From Pseudomonas putida (GTDB taxonomy: Bacteria; Pseudomonadota; Gammaproteobacteria; Pseudomonadales; Pseudomonadaceae), in NCBI RefSeq assembly GCF_001976065.1, contig NZ_MNAH01000005.1:287792-351791 (forward strand): DNA of 64,000 nucleotides. Reading direction: 5' to 3'. The translations under genes were made by a program, and so were the position numbers. Positions 8,466-17,433 of this stretch are shown in pieces. The notes under the pieces were generated by a model. That model did not search any database. It was not told the DNA's origin and saw only the letters and a list, made by a program, of their open reading frames with translations. Position 1 is the first letter of the stretch; each line of letters begins with the position of its first letter.

Positions 8466-8691
8466 ACGCTGATATTCCAGTGGTCGGCCACTCTGACCAT
8501 CCCGTTGGCGATCTGCGGGTGCAACGTGTCAGCCGTGGTAGCGAATTACCACACTCCTGAATTCTGATAGGCCGGCAATGACAATTTTGTCGTTTGTGCT
8601 GCAACTGAAATGGTCATTTCTCTCTCCCTGGAATGTTCTGCAGGCATATCTGCAGTTATTCATTAGTAAAACCGCGGAGGAAAAATAGGAA

Positions 8692-8707
8692 CTGTCAACG
8701 TTGACAG
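8692..8707. promoter_or_regulatory. Perfect 16-bp palindrome CTGTCAACGTTGACAG
   Basis: A self-complementary 16-mer, in the form typical of homodimeric repressor operators (GntR/FCD-like sites often have TTGTCAAC / GTTGACAA halves). No regulator gene is next to it, and it lies between the 3' ends of two convergent genes, so its role is unclear. Confidence 0.35.
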
Positions 8708-8746
8708 CTGGCGCTTGGCCATTAGAGAGAGCTGACTCCTTCAAAC

Positions 8747-8781
8747 GAAAAAAAGCCCCGCCATTCACATGGCAGGGCTTT
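8747..8781 (-). terminator. Rho-independent terminator of pykA
   Basis: A 14-bp stem with one wobble pair: AAAAGCCCCGCCAT (8750-8763) against ATGGCAGGGCTTTT (8768-8781), with a four-base loop. A-tract on the plus strand gives the U-tract on the minus-strand transcript. Confidence 0.88.
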
Positions 8782-8802
8782 TACTTTTCAGCGCTCGATC
8801 AC

Positions 8803-10254
8803 TCAGACCATTGGATCGCCAACGTGCAGGATTTTCATGCCGTTGGTGCCGCCGGTGGTGTGGTAGCTGTCGCCCTTGGTCAGGATGACCCAGTCGCCTT
8901 TCTGTACGACGCCGCGCTTGACCAGCTCGTCGATCGCCTTCTGGCTGACTTCGTTCGGCGCCAGCGACGCCGGGTCGAACGGGATGGTGTACACGCCACG
9001 GAACATGGCCGCGCGGGCCTGGGCTTCGCGGTGCGGGGTGAACGCATAGATCGGCACCGAGGAGCGGATGCGCGACATGATCAGCGGGGTGTAGCCACTT
9101 TCGGTCAGGGCGATGATCGCCTTCACGCCCGGGAAGTGGTTGGCGGTGTACATGGTCGCCAGTGCAATGCTTTCGTCACAGCGCGTGAATTCCTTGCCAA
9201 TACGGTGGCTGGAGGTCTTGCTGGTCGGGTGCTTTTCAGCGCCGACACAGATGCGCGCCATCGCCTGAACGGCTTCCAGCGGATACAGGCCGGCAGCACT
9301 TTCGGCCGAAAGCATCACGGCGTCGGTGTAGTCGAGCACGGCGTTGGCTACGTCAGAGACTTCAGCGCGGGTCGGCATCGGGTTCTGGATCATCGACTCC
9401 ATCATCTGGGTCGCCACGATCACGGCCTTGTTGTGGCGGCGTGCGTGCAGAATGATCTTCTTCTGGATGCCCACCAGCTCGGCGTCGCCGATTTCCACAC
9501 CGAGGTCGCCACGGGCCACCATCACGGCGTCGGAGGCTTTGATCAGGCCGTCGAGGGTATCGTCATCGGCCACGGCTTCGGCGCGTTCGATCTTCGCCAC
9601 CAGCCAGGCAGTACCGCCGGCTTCGTCGCGCAGTTGACGGGCGTATTCCATGTCGGCGGCATCGCGCGGGAAGGAAACCGCGAGGTAGTCGACTTCCATT
9701 TCCGCAGCGAGCTTGATGTCAGCCTTGTCTTTTTCAGTCAGGGCCGGAGCGGTCAGGCCGCCACCACGACGGTTGATGCCTTTGTGGTCCGACAGCGGGC
9801 CGCCGATGGTCACGGTGCAGTTCAGTTCGGTGGCAGTGGCGGTATCGACGCGCATCACCACGCGACCGTCGTCGAGCAGCAGCTCGTCGCCTACGCCGCA
9901 GTCCTTGACCAGGTCCGGGTAGTCGATGCCGACCACTTGCTGGTTGCCTTCGGTCAGGGGATGGCTGGTGGAGAAGGTGAATTGATCACCGATCTTCAGC
10001 TCGATCTTTTTGTTGGCAAATTTGGCGATACGGATTTTCGGGCCTTGCAGGTCACCCAGCAATGCAACGAAACGGCCGTGCTTGGCGGCCAGGTCACGCA
10101 CCAGCTTCGCGCGAGCCTTGTGCTCGTCGGGGGTGCCGTGGGAGAAGTTCAGGCGGGCGACGTCCAGGCCAGCCAGGATCAGCTGTTCGAGAACTTCCGG
10201 CGAGTTACTGGCCGGGCCAAGGGTGGCGACGATTTTGGTACGACGGACGGACAT
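8803..10254 (-). CDS. pykA: Pyruvate kinase
   Basis: Converts phosphoenolpyruvate and ADP to pyruvate and ATP, the last step of lower glycolysis/Entner-Doudoroff. The 483 residues begin MSVRRTKIVATLGPAS, the standard N-terminus, followed by RLNFSHG. The active-site segments AKIERAEAV, MVARGDLGVEIG and MSAESAAGLYP are all intact, and an allosteric C-terminal domain is present. Length equals what I recall for PAO1 PykA. The ATG at 10252-10254 has AGGAGT upstream. It is monocistronic, ending in the terminator at 8747-8781. Confidence 0.96.
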   Translation of the reverse strand: MSVRRTKIVATLGPASNSPEVLEQLILAGLDVARLNFSHGTPDEHKARAKLVRDLAAKHGRFVALLGDLQGPKIRIAKFANKKIELKIGDQFTFSTSHPLTEGNQQVVGIDYPDLVKDCGVGDELLLDDGRVVMRVDTATATELNCTVTIGGPLSDHKGINRRGGGLTAPALTEKDKADIKLAAEMEVDYLAVSFPRDAADMEYARQLRDEAGGTAWLVAKIERAEAVADDDTLDGLIKASDAVMVARGDLGVEIGDAELVGIQKKIILHARRHNKAVIVATQMMESMIQNPMPTRAEVSDVANAVLDYTDAVMLSAESAAGLYPLEAVQAMARICVGAEKHPTSKTSSHRIGKEFTRCDESIALATMYTANHFPGVKAIIALTESGYTPLIMSRIRSSVPIYAFTPHREAQARAAMFRGVYTIPFDPASLAPNEVSQKAIDELVKRGVVQKGDWVILTKGDSYHTTGGTNGMKILHVGDPMV

Positions 10255-10426
10255 GCAAAGACTCCTGAGTTCAAGCGCTGAGTGAGGCTACTATGCTCTT
10301 GGGGTGTAGTCATTGTTCATGTGCACTACTTATTCGTTTGTTTATTGAACCGAACACTTTTGGTTGTCGGCAGCCTGAAGATTTTGAGCCATGGGTCGAT
10401 ACAGAACTCAAGTCAGGAGAACTCCC

Positions 10427-10801
10427 ATGCGATTCGTGCTCATAGCCGTCCTTGCCCTCAGTGTCGTGGGCTGCACCCGTTGGTCGATGAACCATCATTT
10501 GAATCTTGCCTACAGTGCCTATGACCGCGGTAATTGCGAGCAAGTGACACTCGAGCTGTCCAAGGTCGAACGCGCCAGTCGCGCGCGGCCTTATGTGTGG
10601 CCGGAAGTGTCGATGCTGCGCGGTCTGTGCCTGGAGCGGCAGAAACTGTTTGTCGATGCGGCGCAAACCTACCAGTTCATCATCGCGTCATACCCGCAAA
10701 GCGAATACGCCTACCGCGCCCAGGCGCGCCTGGAAACCTTGCAAGCGCTGGGCCACTACCCGCTGCGCAGTTCGGCGGCGGTGCGTCCTACCCGCTTCTG
10801 A
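10427..10801 (+). CDS. Small TPR-like lipoprotein
   Basis: A 124-residue secreted protein. The N-terminus MRFVLIAVLALSVVGCTRW is a lipoprotein signal with a lipobox ending at C16. The rest is helical, with two or three TPR-like helix pairs (LAYSAYDRGNCEQV, FVDAAQTYQFIIASYPQSEYAYRAQARL). The pattern resembles small BamD/YbgF-type adaptors. ATG 10427 is chosen over the earlier in-frame ATG because AGGAGAACTCCC lies just before it and the signal peptide then starts correctly. Expected in the outer or inner membrane facing the periplasm; the residue after the cysteine is T, which favours outer membrane. Its partner is unknown. Confidence 0.75.
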   Translation: MRFVLIAVLALSVVGCTRWSMNHHLNLAYSAYDRGNCEQVTLELSKVERASRARPYVWPEVSMLRGLCLERQKLFVDAAQTYQFIIASYPQSEYAYRAQARLETLQALGHYPLRSSAAVRPTRF

Positions 10802-10926
10802 TTGTGATTATCATTGGGTGGCTGGCTCACCGGCGACGGTGAGCTATAGTCGAATAAAGCGGTTTGGAGCCTCGCCTCGAAACCGACGTAACACCCGTGA
10901 TCGGCAGGAGTAAGCGGCAGCGGTTC

Positions 10927-11004
10927 ATGGACTGTCGCACCAGGATCGGGGAGAGCGCGCCCATGCCTTATGCAACAGCAGGCAGGCACGTTCCGAAGCA
11001 TTAG
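10927..11004 (+). CDS. Possible 25-codon leader ORF upstream of the PilZ gene
   Basis: ATG at 10927 opens MDCRTRIGESAPMPYATAGRHVPKH-class sequence ending at TAG 11002-11004, with an internal in-frame ATG at 10963 preceded by GGGGAGAG. It ends 38 bases before the PilZ start. No homology can be judged; it may be a chance ORF or a short regulatory peptide. Listed because the gap is otherwise empty. Confidence 0.2.
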   Translation: MDCRTRIGESAPMPYATAGRHVPKH

Positions 11005-11042
11005 TGCGGCCCTGCTTAAGGGCCTGGCTGGGCGAATTGCGC

Positions 11043-11402
11043 ATGTTCACTGACCGCCGTATCGAGCGGCATCAACTGCCGTACTTTCTGAAAGTGTTCA
11101 ACAGTGTCACCGACAAGCCGATTGGGTTTCTGGGCAACGTCTCCGAAGACGGGCTGATGCTCATCAGTCAGTTGCCGATGATGATCGGTGCCGATTTCGG
11201 TTTGCGCCTGAAAATCCCCGCGAGCGACGGGTGTATGCAGGTCATCGATTTGCAGGCGTGTTGCTTGTGGTGCCACGAGGACGAAACACCGCACCATTAC
11301 GACGCCGGGTTCAGCCTGCAACGGGCACCGCCGGAGTATGGGCAGTTGGTGGAGGCATTGAAGCAATACTTCAGTTTCCAGCCGTTGCCGGCTTCGGCCT
11401 GA
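11043..11402 (+). CDS. PilZ-domain cyclic di-GMP receptor
   Basis: A 119-residue stand-alone PilZ domain. The two ligand motifs are visible: RRIER near the N-terminus (RxxxR) and NVSEDG (the D/NxSxxG motif) about 30 residues later, followed by beta strands such as GADFGLRLKIPA and YDAGFSLQ. It should bind c-di-GMP and act as an adaptor in the cytoplasm. ATG 11043 is preferred over GTG 11004 because the RxxxR motif normally lies close to the N-terminus. It converges on the DUF58/MoxR operon with only 33 bases between stops, the same arrangement I recall around PA4324 in PAO1. Target unknown. Confidence 0.85.
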   Translation: MFTDRRIERHQLPYFLKVFNSVTDKPIGFLGNVSEDGLMLISQLPMMIGADFGLRLKIPASDGCMQVIDLQACCLWCHEDETPHHYDAGFSLQRAPPEYGQLVEALKQYFSFQPLPASA

Positions 11403-11435
11403 TCTGGCAAGCGTTGCGCCGGGAGAAGAGCGGCT

Positions 11436-12767
11436 CTAAATCGTTCCTGCTTTTTTCCAGTTCAGATAACGCGAGACCAATGCTGGGCCCAGCGCCTCAG
11501 GCTGCATGTCCACTACCTGAACTCCATGGGCGTTCAAACGCTCATGGAGTGCTGCGCGTGAATTCAGGTATTGAACGGTCCCGCAATAGACCAATGCCTC
11601 CGACAGGGTTTGCACCGGCAATAGTCGTGTTGTATCCAGGACATTTTCCCGCAAGCTTGCGACCAGCACCTGATGCTTTTTGCTCAATCGCCTGACGGCG
11701 GTCAGCAGTTCTTCATCGTCTTCGTCGCGCAGGTTGGTCATCAGCAGCACCAGCGCCCGGCGATTCTGTCGAGCCAGCAGTTGGGTGGTAGCCGCTTGAT
11801 AGTCGGCGCTGCGTTGGGTGCTCTTCAGGTCGTATACCGTGTTGAGCAAGACGTTGAGCTGGCCGGCGCCTTTCACGGGGGCGAGATGGCACGGGTGGTC
11901 GCTGGCAAAAGTGCTGAAGCCGACCGCATCCCCTTGGCGCAATGCGACGTAGCTCAGCAGCAGGCAGGCATTGAGCGCGTGATCGAAATGCGCTAATTCA
12001 CCGTCCTGGCTGCGCATGCGTCGACCGCAATCGAGCATGAAGATGATCTGCTGGTCGCGTTCGTCCTGGTACTCCCGGGCAATCGGTGTGCGTTGACGGG
12101 CGGTGGCTTTCCAGTCGATCTGGCGCAAGCTGTCGCCTTCGCGAAATTCCCGTAATTGATGAAACTCCAGGCCCAGGCCACGTCGTTGCCGCTGGCGTAC
12201 ACCGAGTTGGTTGAGCCAGTTGTCTACCGCCAGTAGTTGGCCGCCGTAGAGTCGGGCGAAGTCCGGGTAGACCCGGGTGTTGTCGGTCACGTTCAGCAGG
12301 CGTTTGCCGGACCATAAGCCCAATGGACTCGGCAGATTGATCTCACAGTGATCGAAGGTGAAGTGGCCACGCTTGAGCGGGCGCAGGCGATAGCCGACGT
12401 GGCTGTGCTGGCCGGGAAGCAGTTCGATCGACAGGGGCAGGTTCTCGAAGCTCAGACCGTCGGGTACGTGGTCATGGACCCGGATGTTCAGTGGCTGGGC
12501 AAAGTCGTGCTCGACTTTAAGTCGCACTTCACTCCAACGGCCGAGGGCCAGGCTACCGGGCATTTGTCGTTGTACGCGGGGGGAGGGCAGGCGTTTGAGA
12601 CGCAGGGCGTCGAGCATAGCCAGGGCCAATAGCGCCAGGAGCAAGCCCCAGTTGATCGAGAACAGCGTTGATGGAACGGCAATGTCCAGTGCCTGCAATG
12701 TGCCCAGTGCTATGCCGATCAGCAGCAGGATCGCAAGCCAGATCAGCAGCAGGCGCGAAGGTTTCAA
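11436..12767 (-). CDS. DUF58 protein (von Willebrand A-like), last gene of MoxR operon
   Basis: A 443-residue protein with two N-terminal membrane segments (about 8-28 and 35-52), then a beta-rich domain and the DUF58 core with GDSLRQIDWKATARQRTPI. Its VWA-like fold has LDCGRRM where a classical metal site would have DxSxS, so the metal-binding site appears incomplete. DUF58 proteins are regularly encoded with MoxR ATPases, which are thought to act as chaperones for VWA proteins. The start overlaps the MoxR stop by 4 bases (ATGA). Molecular role unknown; likely envelope-associated. Confidence 0.85.
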   Translation of the reverse strand: MKPSRLLLIWLAILLLIGIALGTLQALDIAVPSTLFSINWGLLLALLALAMLDALRLKRLPSPRVQRQMPGSLALGRWSEVRLKVEHDFAQPLNIRVHDHVPDGLSFENLPLSIELLPGQHSHVGYRLRPLKRGHFTFDHCEINLPSPLGLWSGKRLLNVTDNTRVYPDFARLYGGQLLAVDNWLNQLGVRQRQRRGLGLEFHQLREFREGDSLRQIDWKATARQRTPIAREYQDERDQQIIFMLDCGRRMRSQDGELAHFDHALNACLLLSYVALRQGDAVGFSTFASDHPCHLAPVKGAGQLNVLLNTVYDLKSTQRSADYQAATTQLLARQNRRALVLLMTNLRDEDDEELLTAVRRLSKKHQVLVASLRENVLDTTRLLPVQTLSEALVYCGTVQYLNSRAALHERLNAHGVQVVDMQPEALGPALVSRYLNWKKAGTI

Positions 12768-13765
12768 AGGCGTGGCGCCGGTACTTGATCGAGCAGTTGC
12801 CGTAGCACGTGATCGACGTCCAGACCTTCGATATCCAGCTCCGGCGCGATGCGCACGCGATGGCGCAACACTGACAGGGCGCAGCCTTTGATGTCGTCTG
12901 GAATCACGAACTCGCCGCCTCGCAACAAGGCCCGGGCCCGTGCGCAGCGCACCAGCGCAATGGACGCACGAGGCCCGGCGCCGAGGGTCAGGCCGGGCCA
13001 GCTGCGGGTGGTGCGGGCCAGGCGCACGGCATAATCGAGGACCTGTTCATCCATTGGCAATTGGCTGGCAATGCGTTGCAGGACCAGCACGTCCTTGGCT
13101 TGCAGCACGGTGCGCAGCGGTTGCACGTCGAGCATGTCTGCCCGGGTCGAGCGGCTGACCTGACGCACCATGTTCAACTCCTGCTCGGCATCGGGGTAGT
13201 CCATGCGCACCTTGAGCATGAAGCGATCCAGCTCGGCTTCTGGCAGGGGGTAGGTACCTTCCTGTTCGATGGGGTTTTGTGTGGCGAGCACCATGAACGG
13301 CTGAGCGATCGGCAGGGCGCGGCCTTCGAGGGTGACCTGGCGTTCCTGCATGGCTTCGAGCAGTGCAGCCTGGGTTTTTGCCGGGGCGCGGTTGATCTCG
13401 TCGGCCAGCAACAGGTTGGTGAACAACGGACCTTTGCGCAGTTTGAATTGCTCGGTCTGCAAGTCGTACACCGCATGCCCGGTGACATCGCTGGGCATCA
13501 GGTCCGGGGTGAACTGGATGCGCGCAAAATCGCCGCCGAAACAACGTGCCAGCGCCCTGACCAGCAACGTCTTGCCCAGCCCCGGTACGCCTTCGAGCAA
13601 CACGTGGCCGCCGGCGAGCAATGCTGTCAGCACGTCGTCGATGACCGTGTCCTGGCCGATCAAGGCTTTTTGCAATTCATGGCGCACCGCCTGGGCCAAC
13701 TGGCTGGCGCGCTGGCGTTGCGCAGTGGCGTGATTGATTGCATCGGGCTCGGTCGGTTGACTCAT
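12764..13765 (-). CDS. MoxR-family AAA+ ATPase
   Basis: A 333-residue cytoplasmic AAA+ chaperone-like ATPase. It has Walker A GVPGLGKT (about 59-66), Walker B LLADEINRAP (about 119-128), sensor-1 type ATQNPIEQEGTYPLPEAE and the typical C-terminal lid. The first ~25 residues are Q/A/R-rich. It sits between the DUF4350 gene (overlap 4 bases) and the DUF58 gene (overlap 4 bases), so the stoichiometry is probably set by translational coupling. Known family members assist maturation of VWA-domain proteins; the client here should be the DUF58 protein. Confidence 0.92.
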   Translation of the reverse strand: MSQPTEPDAINHATAQRQRASQLAQAVRHELQKALIGQDTVIDDVLTALLAGGHVLLEGVPGLGKTLLVRALARCFGGDFARIQFTPDLMPSDVTGHAVYDLQTEQFKLRKGPLFTNLLLADEINRAPAKTQAALLEAMQERQVTLEGRALPIAQPFMVLATQNPIEQEGTYPLPEAELDRFMLKVRMDYPDAEQELNMVRQVSRSTRADMLDVQPLRTVLQAKDVLVLQRIASQLPMDEQVLDYAVRLARTTRSWPGLTLGAGPRASIALVRCARARALLRGGEFVIPDDIKGCALSVLRHRVRIAPELDIEGLDVDHVLRQLLDQVPAPRL

Positions 13766-14925
13766 AACGCATTCCTCAGGTTTTGCAGACGGGCGACTTG
13801 GCGGCTGAATTCAGCGCTGGAAAGCCGCTGTCTCGGCCGCGGGCTCATGGCTTGGCTGACCGCGCTCGTGGGTTGGCCGCTCAAGCGGGCGAGTACCCGC
13901 CATTGTTCGGCAACATCGAATTGTTCGTAGCCGGGATGGCGATGTCTCACACGGCGCAGTACGTCTTGCTGCAAGGCTTGCAGCAGGCTGTCCTGGCCAT
14001 TGTGTCGCAACATGAAATCGGCGCTGGCGCGCAGGTGGTCCTGCCACTGGTGGCGAGCTTTGGGCTGCGGTTGCTGCAATGGGCCATGGCGCACGCCGAA
14101 GTGCCAGAAAGCCAGCCCGATCAGGGCGACCAAGGCGACCAACGCCTGGGGGAAATGCCGCAGCAGCAATGTCAGCAGGCTAGCGTGCTCGGCGTTGAAC
14201 AACAGGGTCACATCGGTATCGACAGTCAGGTACCAGAGCAGCCAGGCATTGTCGTATTGATCGATGGCCGGGGTTTTCCACAGGTCGGCATCGGTCACCA
14301 CAATGATCGAACCGAGGCCGTGGTTGAGTTGCATCATATGGGTGGCCTTGCCACTGTTGGCCCAGGCCTGGGCGAGGTTTTTCGGGTCTTCGAGATGGAA
14401 CGCGGTATCGAAGCCGGCGTAGGCCGGTGCGTCTTCATTTTCCAGATAGAGTTTGGTCAGCTGCGGGTAGGGATCGCCCGGGGTGTCGGACGGCGGATCC
14501 TTGAGGTCTTTGCTCAGCGATTGCTGCAGTTGCACCCGATCAAGCAACAGGTCATTGCTTTGCCCGGTCTGCTCATCCCATAGCGATTGAGCAACAAACA
14601 GCAGGCGCCCGCCGGCCCGGGTCCATTCCAGCACTTGATCGATCTGCCTGGGCGTCATGTTGTAGCGGTCGCCGAACAACAACAGGCTGTGATGGTTCGG
14701 CGTCAGGCTGGGCAGGATGTCGAGACTGTTGGCATGGCTGACACTCAGGCCTTGTTTGCGCAGGAAATGCTCGGCGGCCAGGTAGGGATTAGCCTGGGCT
14801 TCAGGCGCCGGGCCGTGGTCGATTTCGGCCGGATAGGGCGTTGCCTTCAGGTACAGATAAATCATCAGTGTGCCGAGCAGCACAGCGCTCACCGCGCTGA
14901 CGATATGCCAGGTGCGTCGGTTCAA
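13762..14925 (-). CDS. DUF4350-domain membrane protein
   Basis: A 387-residue protein with an N-terminal membrane anchor (about 7-25), a ~240-residue extracytoplasmic domain, a second membrane segment (about 255-275, LPQALVALVALIGLAFWHFG) and a cytoplasmic tail of ~110 residues. The extracytoplasmic part resembles a glutamine-amidotransferase-like/DUF4350 fold (LLLFGDRYNMTPRQIDQVLEWTRAGGRLLFVAQ), but no obvious catalytic Cys is seen. Overlaps both neighbours by 4 bases. Function unknown. Confidence 0.8.
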   Translation of the reverse strand: MNRRTWHIVSAVSAVLLGTLMIYLYLKATPYPAEIDHGPAPEAQANPYLAAEHFLRKQGLSVSHANSLDILPSLTPNHHSLLLFGDRYNMTPRQIDQVLEWTRAGGRLLFVAQSLWDEQTGQSNDLLLDRVQLQQSLSKDLKDPPSDTPGDPYPQLTKLYLENEDAPAYAGFDTAFHLEDPKNLAQAWANSGKATHMMQLNHGLGSIIVVTDADLWKTPAIDQYDNAWLLWYLTVDTDVTLLFNAEHASLLTLLLRHFPQALVALVALIGLAFWHFGVRHGPLQQPQPKARHQWQDHLRASADFMLRHNGQDSLLQALQQDVLRRVRHRHPGYEQFDVAEQWRVLARLSGQPTSAVSQAMSPRPRQRLSSAEFSRQVARLQNLRNAL

Positions 14926-16469
14926 CGGACGCCTCCCGGGTCAAATACGCCACGCCAGCCATCACACAGTTGGCGCTGCACATGGGCGGGCGGCAGTTGG
15001 TGCCCGTAGGCCATGTTTTGCCAGTGGGTGGTCAGGTCCTTGCTGAAGGCCAGCAGGGCCGGTTGCTGCAGTTGCTCGATGCGTTCCAGGACCTGGCCTT
15101 CGGTGTCGGCGGCCTTGAGCGGGATATCGAAGTCGTGCAACAAGCGGCTGAGCAGGGCGCGATAGAGCAAGCCAAGCGCTGCGCGCGGGTTGCTCTGCCA
15201 GAGGTTTTCGGCACTGGCAGCGATGTCCGGGGGCAGGGTTTCGCGGTCGAGGTCCAGGCCGAAGGCCTGTGCTGGAAGTGGACGTGGGGCTTTCTCAGCG
15301 AGGCGCGGGCGGCGGCTGACGAACGCCTGCAACCACTCACGATAGTGCCAGACCAGGACCCCAATGGCGCCGATCACGGCTGCCCACAGCATGGCTTCGA
15401 TCAGCGTGGCCAAGGCGCCGAAATGCTGCTTGTCAAACATCTGGAGCAACGCTTTCAGCCATTGGGGTGTGGTGTCGTCATCCGCGCTTTCGTCGGCGGC
15501 CTGGTTTTCGCCGAAGCGATAACGGGTGATGGTTTCCCGGTTCTTGAACGGAGGTTGATCGAGGATCGCCTTGATGCTGGCCCGGGATGCCTGGCTGGTC
15601 AATGATTGCTCCAGCAAGCGCGGGCTGTCGGGTGCTGCAGGCGCTGGCCCCGCCGCCCAGACGGTGGATGCGATCGGCACCAGCAAGGTCGCCGCCAGCA
15701 ACAGGGCAAGGGTTGCGCCGCTCAGGCGCTGGGAAAGGCGGCGAAACACCAGCTCGATATCCCAGGCTTCGAGCGCGGTGCGCCGGTTCAGATACAGGCT
15801 GAAGCCTGCGGCCACGTAGACCGGCTCCCACACCACCAGCACCAGGGCGTAGAACCCGTTGGACAGGTGTTCCAGCCAGTGCCAGTCCTGTGTCGCGGCG
15901 CTGATCAGCGTCTGCCAGCTCCAGTCGAGTGCGACCTGTTGCGGCAACAGCAGGTAAAACAGCACCATCAAACCGATCCACAGCGCGCTTTCCAGGTGCA
16001 CACCGATCACCGTCAGCCAGCGTGCCGCACCAGCGTCGCGCTGCAACAACACCTGCAATCGCTGTTGGCGCGCCTCACCGCTCAGGCCTTCGAGCTGTAA
16101 CACGGGCAGCAGGAAGCTGCGACTCAGGCTCAGGCGTCGCCAGGTCAGGCTGGCCAGCAGTTGCGGCTTGAGCAACCGTGGCCATTGGTAAAGTGCCTGT
16201 TTGAGGGTGGGCGTTTCACCGAAGATGGCTTTGGAGAGGATGTATAACGGTAAGCGTTCGAAGGCCGGCTTCAGCCACCAGAAGATGAACACGGCCAGGG
16301 TCGGCGAATCCCACAGCAACCAGGTGAGCAGGGCGAAAATCGGCAAGGTGACAAACGCCCAACTGGTCATCAGCAGGCGCCGGTGGCGCTGGCTCAACAG
16401 CACGCCGAGATCCATGGCTTCCCAGGAGGCTCTCGGGCGAATGACCACTGTGGTGTCACTCAGGCGCAT
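14922..16469 (-). CDS. DUF4129-domain multi-spanning membrane protein
   Basis: A 515-residue membrane protein. Hydrophobic segments lie at about 35-75, 155-180, 205-235, 250-270 and 360-380. The C-terminal ~100 residues form the DUF4129 domain (ENLWQSNPRAALGLLYRALLSRLLHD). The longest ORF starts 126 bases earlier, but ATG 16467-16469 is preceded by GGAAGGAG and overlaps the upstream gene by 14 bases, which fits the coupling seen throughout this operon. DUF4129 proteins in other bacteria are found with MoxR/DUF58 genes and transglutaminases. Function unknown. Confidence 0.8.
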   Translation of the reverse strand: MRLSDTTVVIRPRASWEAMDLGVLLSQRHRRLLMTSWAFVTLPIFALLTWLLWDSPTLAVFIFWWLKPAFERLPLYILSKAIFGETPTLKQALYQWPRLLKPQLLASLTWRRLSLSRSFLLPVLQLEGLSGEARQQRLQVLLQRDAGAARWLTVIGVHLESALWIGLMVLFYLLLPQQVALDWSWQTLISAATQDWHWLEHLSNGFYALVLVVWEPVYVAAGFSLYLNRRTALEAWDIELVFRRLSQRLSGATLALLLAATLLVPIASTVWAAGPAPAAPDSPRLLEQSLTSQASRASIKAILDQPPFKNRETITRYRFGENQAADESADDDTTPQWLKALLQMFDKQHFGALATLIEAMLWAAVIGAIGVLVWHYREWLQAFVSRRPRLAEKAPRPLPAQAFGLDLDRETLPPDIAASAENLWQSNPRAALGLLYRALLSRLLHDFDIPLKAADTEGQVLERIEQLQQPALLAFSKDLTTHWQNMAYGHQLPPAHVQRQLCDGWRGVFDPGGVR

Positions 16470-17433
16470 GGCGGCTCCTTCCGGCGAATAGCAGGTAAAC
16501 CGCCACCAGCACCCAGAGGGCTGCACCGACCAGGTATTTGGCCAGGGGCGCCGGGGCTGTCCGCGACGACCAGTAGGCTTCGATAAATGCCGCAATCAGC
16601 AGAAACATCATGACTCCGCAAATCAGCAGCACGCTCTTGCGGGCCATCAGGAGCAAGGATTCGGCACGGGGCAGGCGTCCCGGTGCGATCAACGCCCAAC
16701 CCAGTTGCAGGCCGGCGGCACCCGCCAGGGCAATGGCCGTCAGTTCAAAGGCACTGTGACCCACCACGAAGGACCAGAAGGTTTGCCCATAGCCCATATG
16801 GGTCAAGTGCCCGGCCACCGCACCGATCATCAAGCCGTTGTAGACCAGGAAAAAAGCGCTGCCCAAGCCAAACAGCAAACCGCTGGCGAACGTCTGGAAG
16901 GCGATCCCGATGTTGTGCGTGATGTAGTAGCCGAACATCGCCCAGTCTTCACTGGCTGCCCGCTCCACGGAGCGCCCCAGGTGACCGGCATCGGGGTCGT
17001 ACATGCTTTGTATCTCGCTGACCTGTTCGACCGGAATCAGGTTATAGACCAGCTCCGGAAACAGATACACCAGCCCTGCAAACACGATCAGGCTGCCGAA
17101 AAACATCAGGCTGGCGGCGAGTACGAAGCGCCATTGTTCGCGTACCAGACGGGGGAAGCCGGCCAGGATGAAACCCAGCGCATTGGCCCCCAGCTGGCTG
17201 CGATGCCGATAAAGTTGCTGGTGCCCACGCAACACCTGTTGCTGCAGTGAGTCGATCAGGAAGCTGCTGTAACCACGCTCGCGAGCCAGTGCAAGGTGTT
17301 GGCACATGCGCCGATAATCGGCCGGGAAATGAGCGGCGCCCTCGGCTTGCCTGTCCCGCTCCAGCCTGTCCAGCAACAGGGAAAACTGCTCCCATTCGGC
17401 CATGTGCCGGTGTTCGAAATGGCTTTGTTTCAT
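16456..17433 (-). CDS. SpoIIM-like (DUF95) stage II sporulation M family membrane protein
   Basis: A 325-residue protein with a cytoplasmic N-terminal third (about 1-100) and five or so membrane segments after residue 105 (FVLAASLMFFGSLIVFAGLVY; FASGLLFGLGSAFFLVYNGL; ALAGAAGLQLGWALIAPG; ICGVMMFLLIAAFIE; VGAALWVLVAVYLLF). The conserved GYYITHNIGIAFQTFASGLL stretch marks the SpoIIM/DUF95 family. In a non-sporulating bacterium it cannot have the sporulation role. It overlaps the RDD gene upstream by 4 bases and the DUF4129 gene downstream by 14 bases. Confidence 0.85.
   Translation of the reverse strand: MKQSHFEHRHMAEWEQFSLLLDRLERDRQAEGAAHFPADYRRMCQHLALARERGYSSFLIDSLQQQVLRGHQQLYRHRSQLGANALGFILAGFPRLVREQWRFVLAASLMFFGSLIVFAGLVYLFPELVYNLIPVEQVSEIQSMYDPDAGHLGRSVERAASEDWAMFGYYITHNIGIAFQTFASGLLFGLGSAFFLVYNGLMIGAVAGHLTHMGYGQTFWSFVVGHSAFELTAIALAGAAGLQLGWALIAPGRLPRAESLLLMARKSVLLICGVMMFLLIAAFIEAYWSSRTAPAPLAKYLVGAALWVLVAVYLLFAGRSRHAPE

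Larger units (their letters stand above)
8466..8802. other. Intergenic region with operator-like palindrome and pykA terminator
   Basis: No convincing gene. A 36-codon ORF at 8578-8688 (plus strand, begins MTILSFVLQ) lacks a good ribosome site. The region contains a perfect 16-bp palindrome at 8692-8707 and the pykA terminator at 8747-8781. Confidence 0.5.

Noticed and set aside
8578..8688. 36-codon ORF MTILSFVLQ... between the reductase and pykA
   Set aside because: No ribosome site and no conserved context; kept only as a remark in the intergenic entry.
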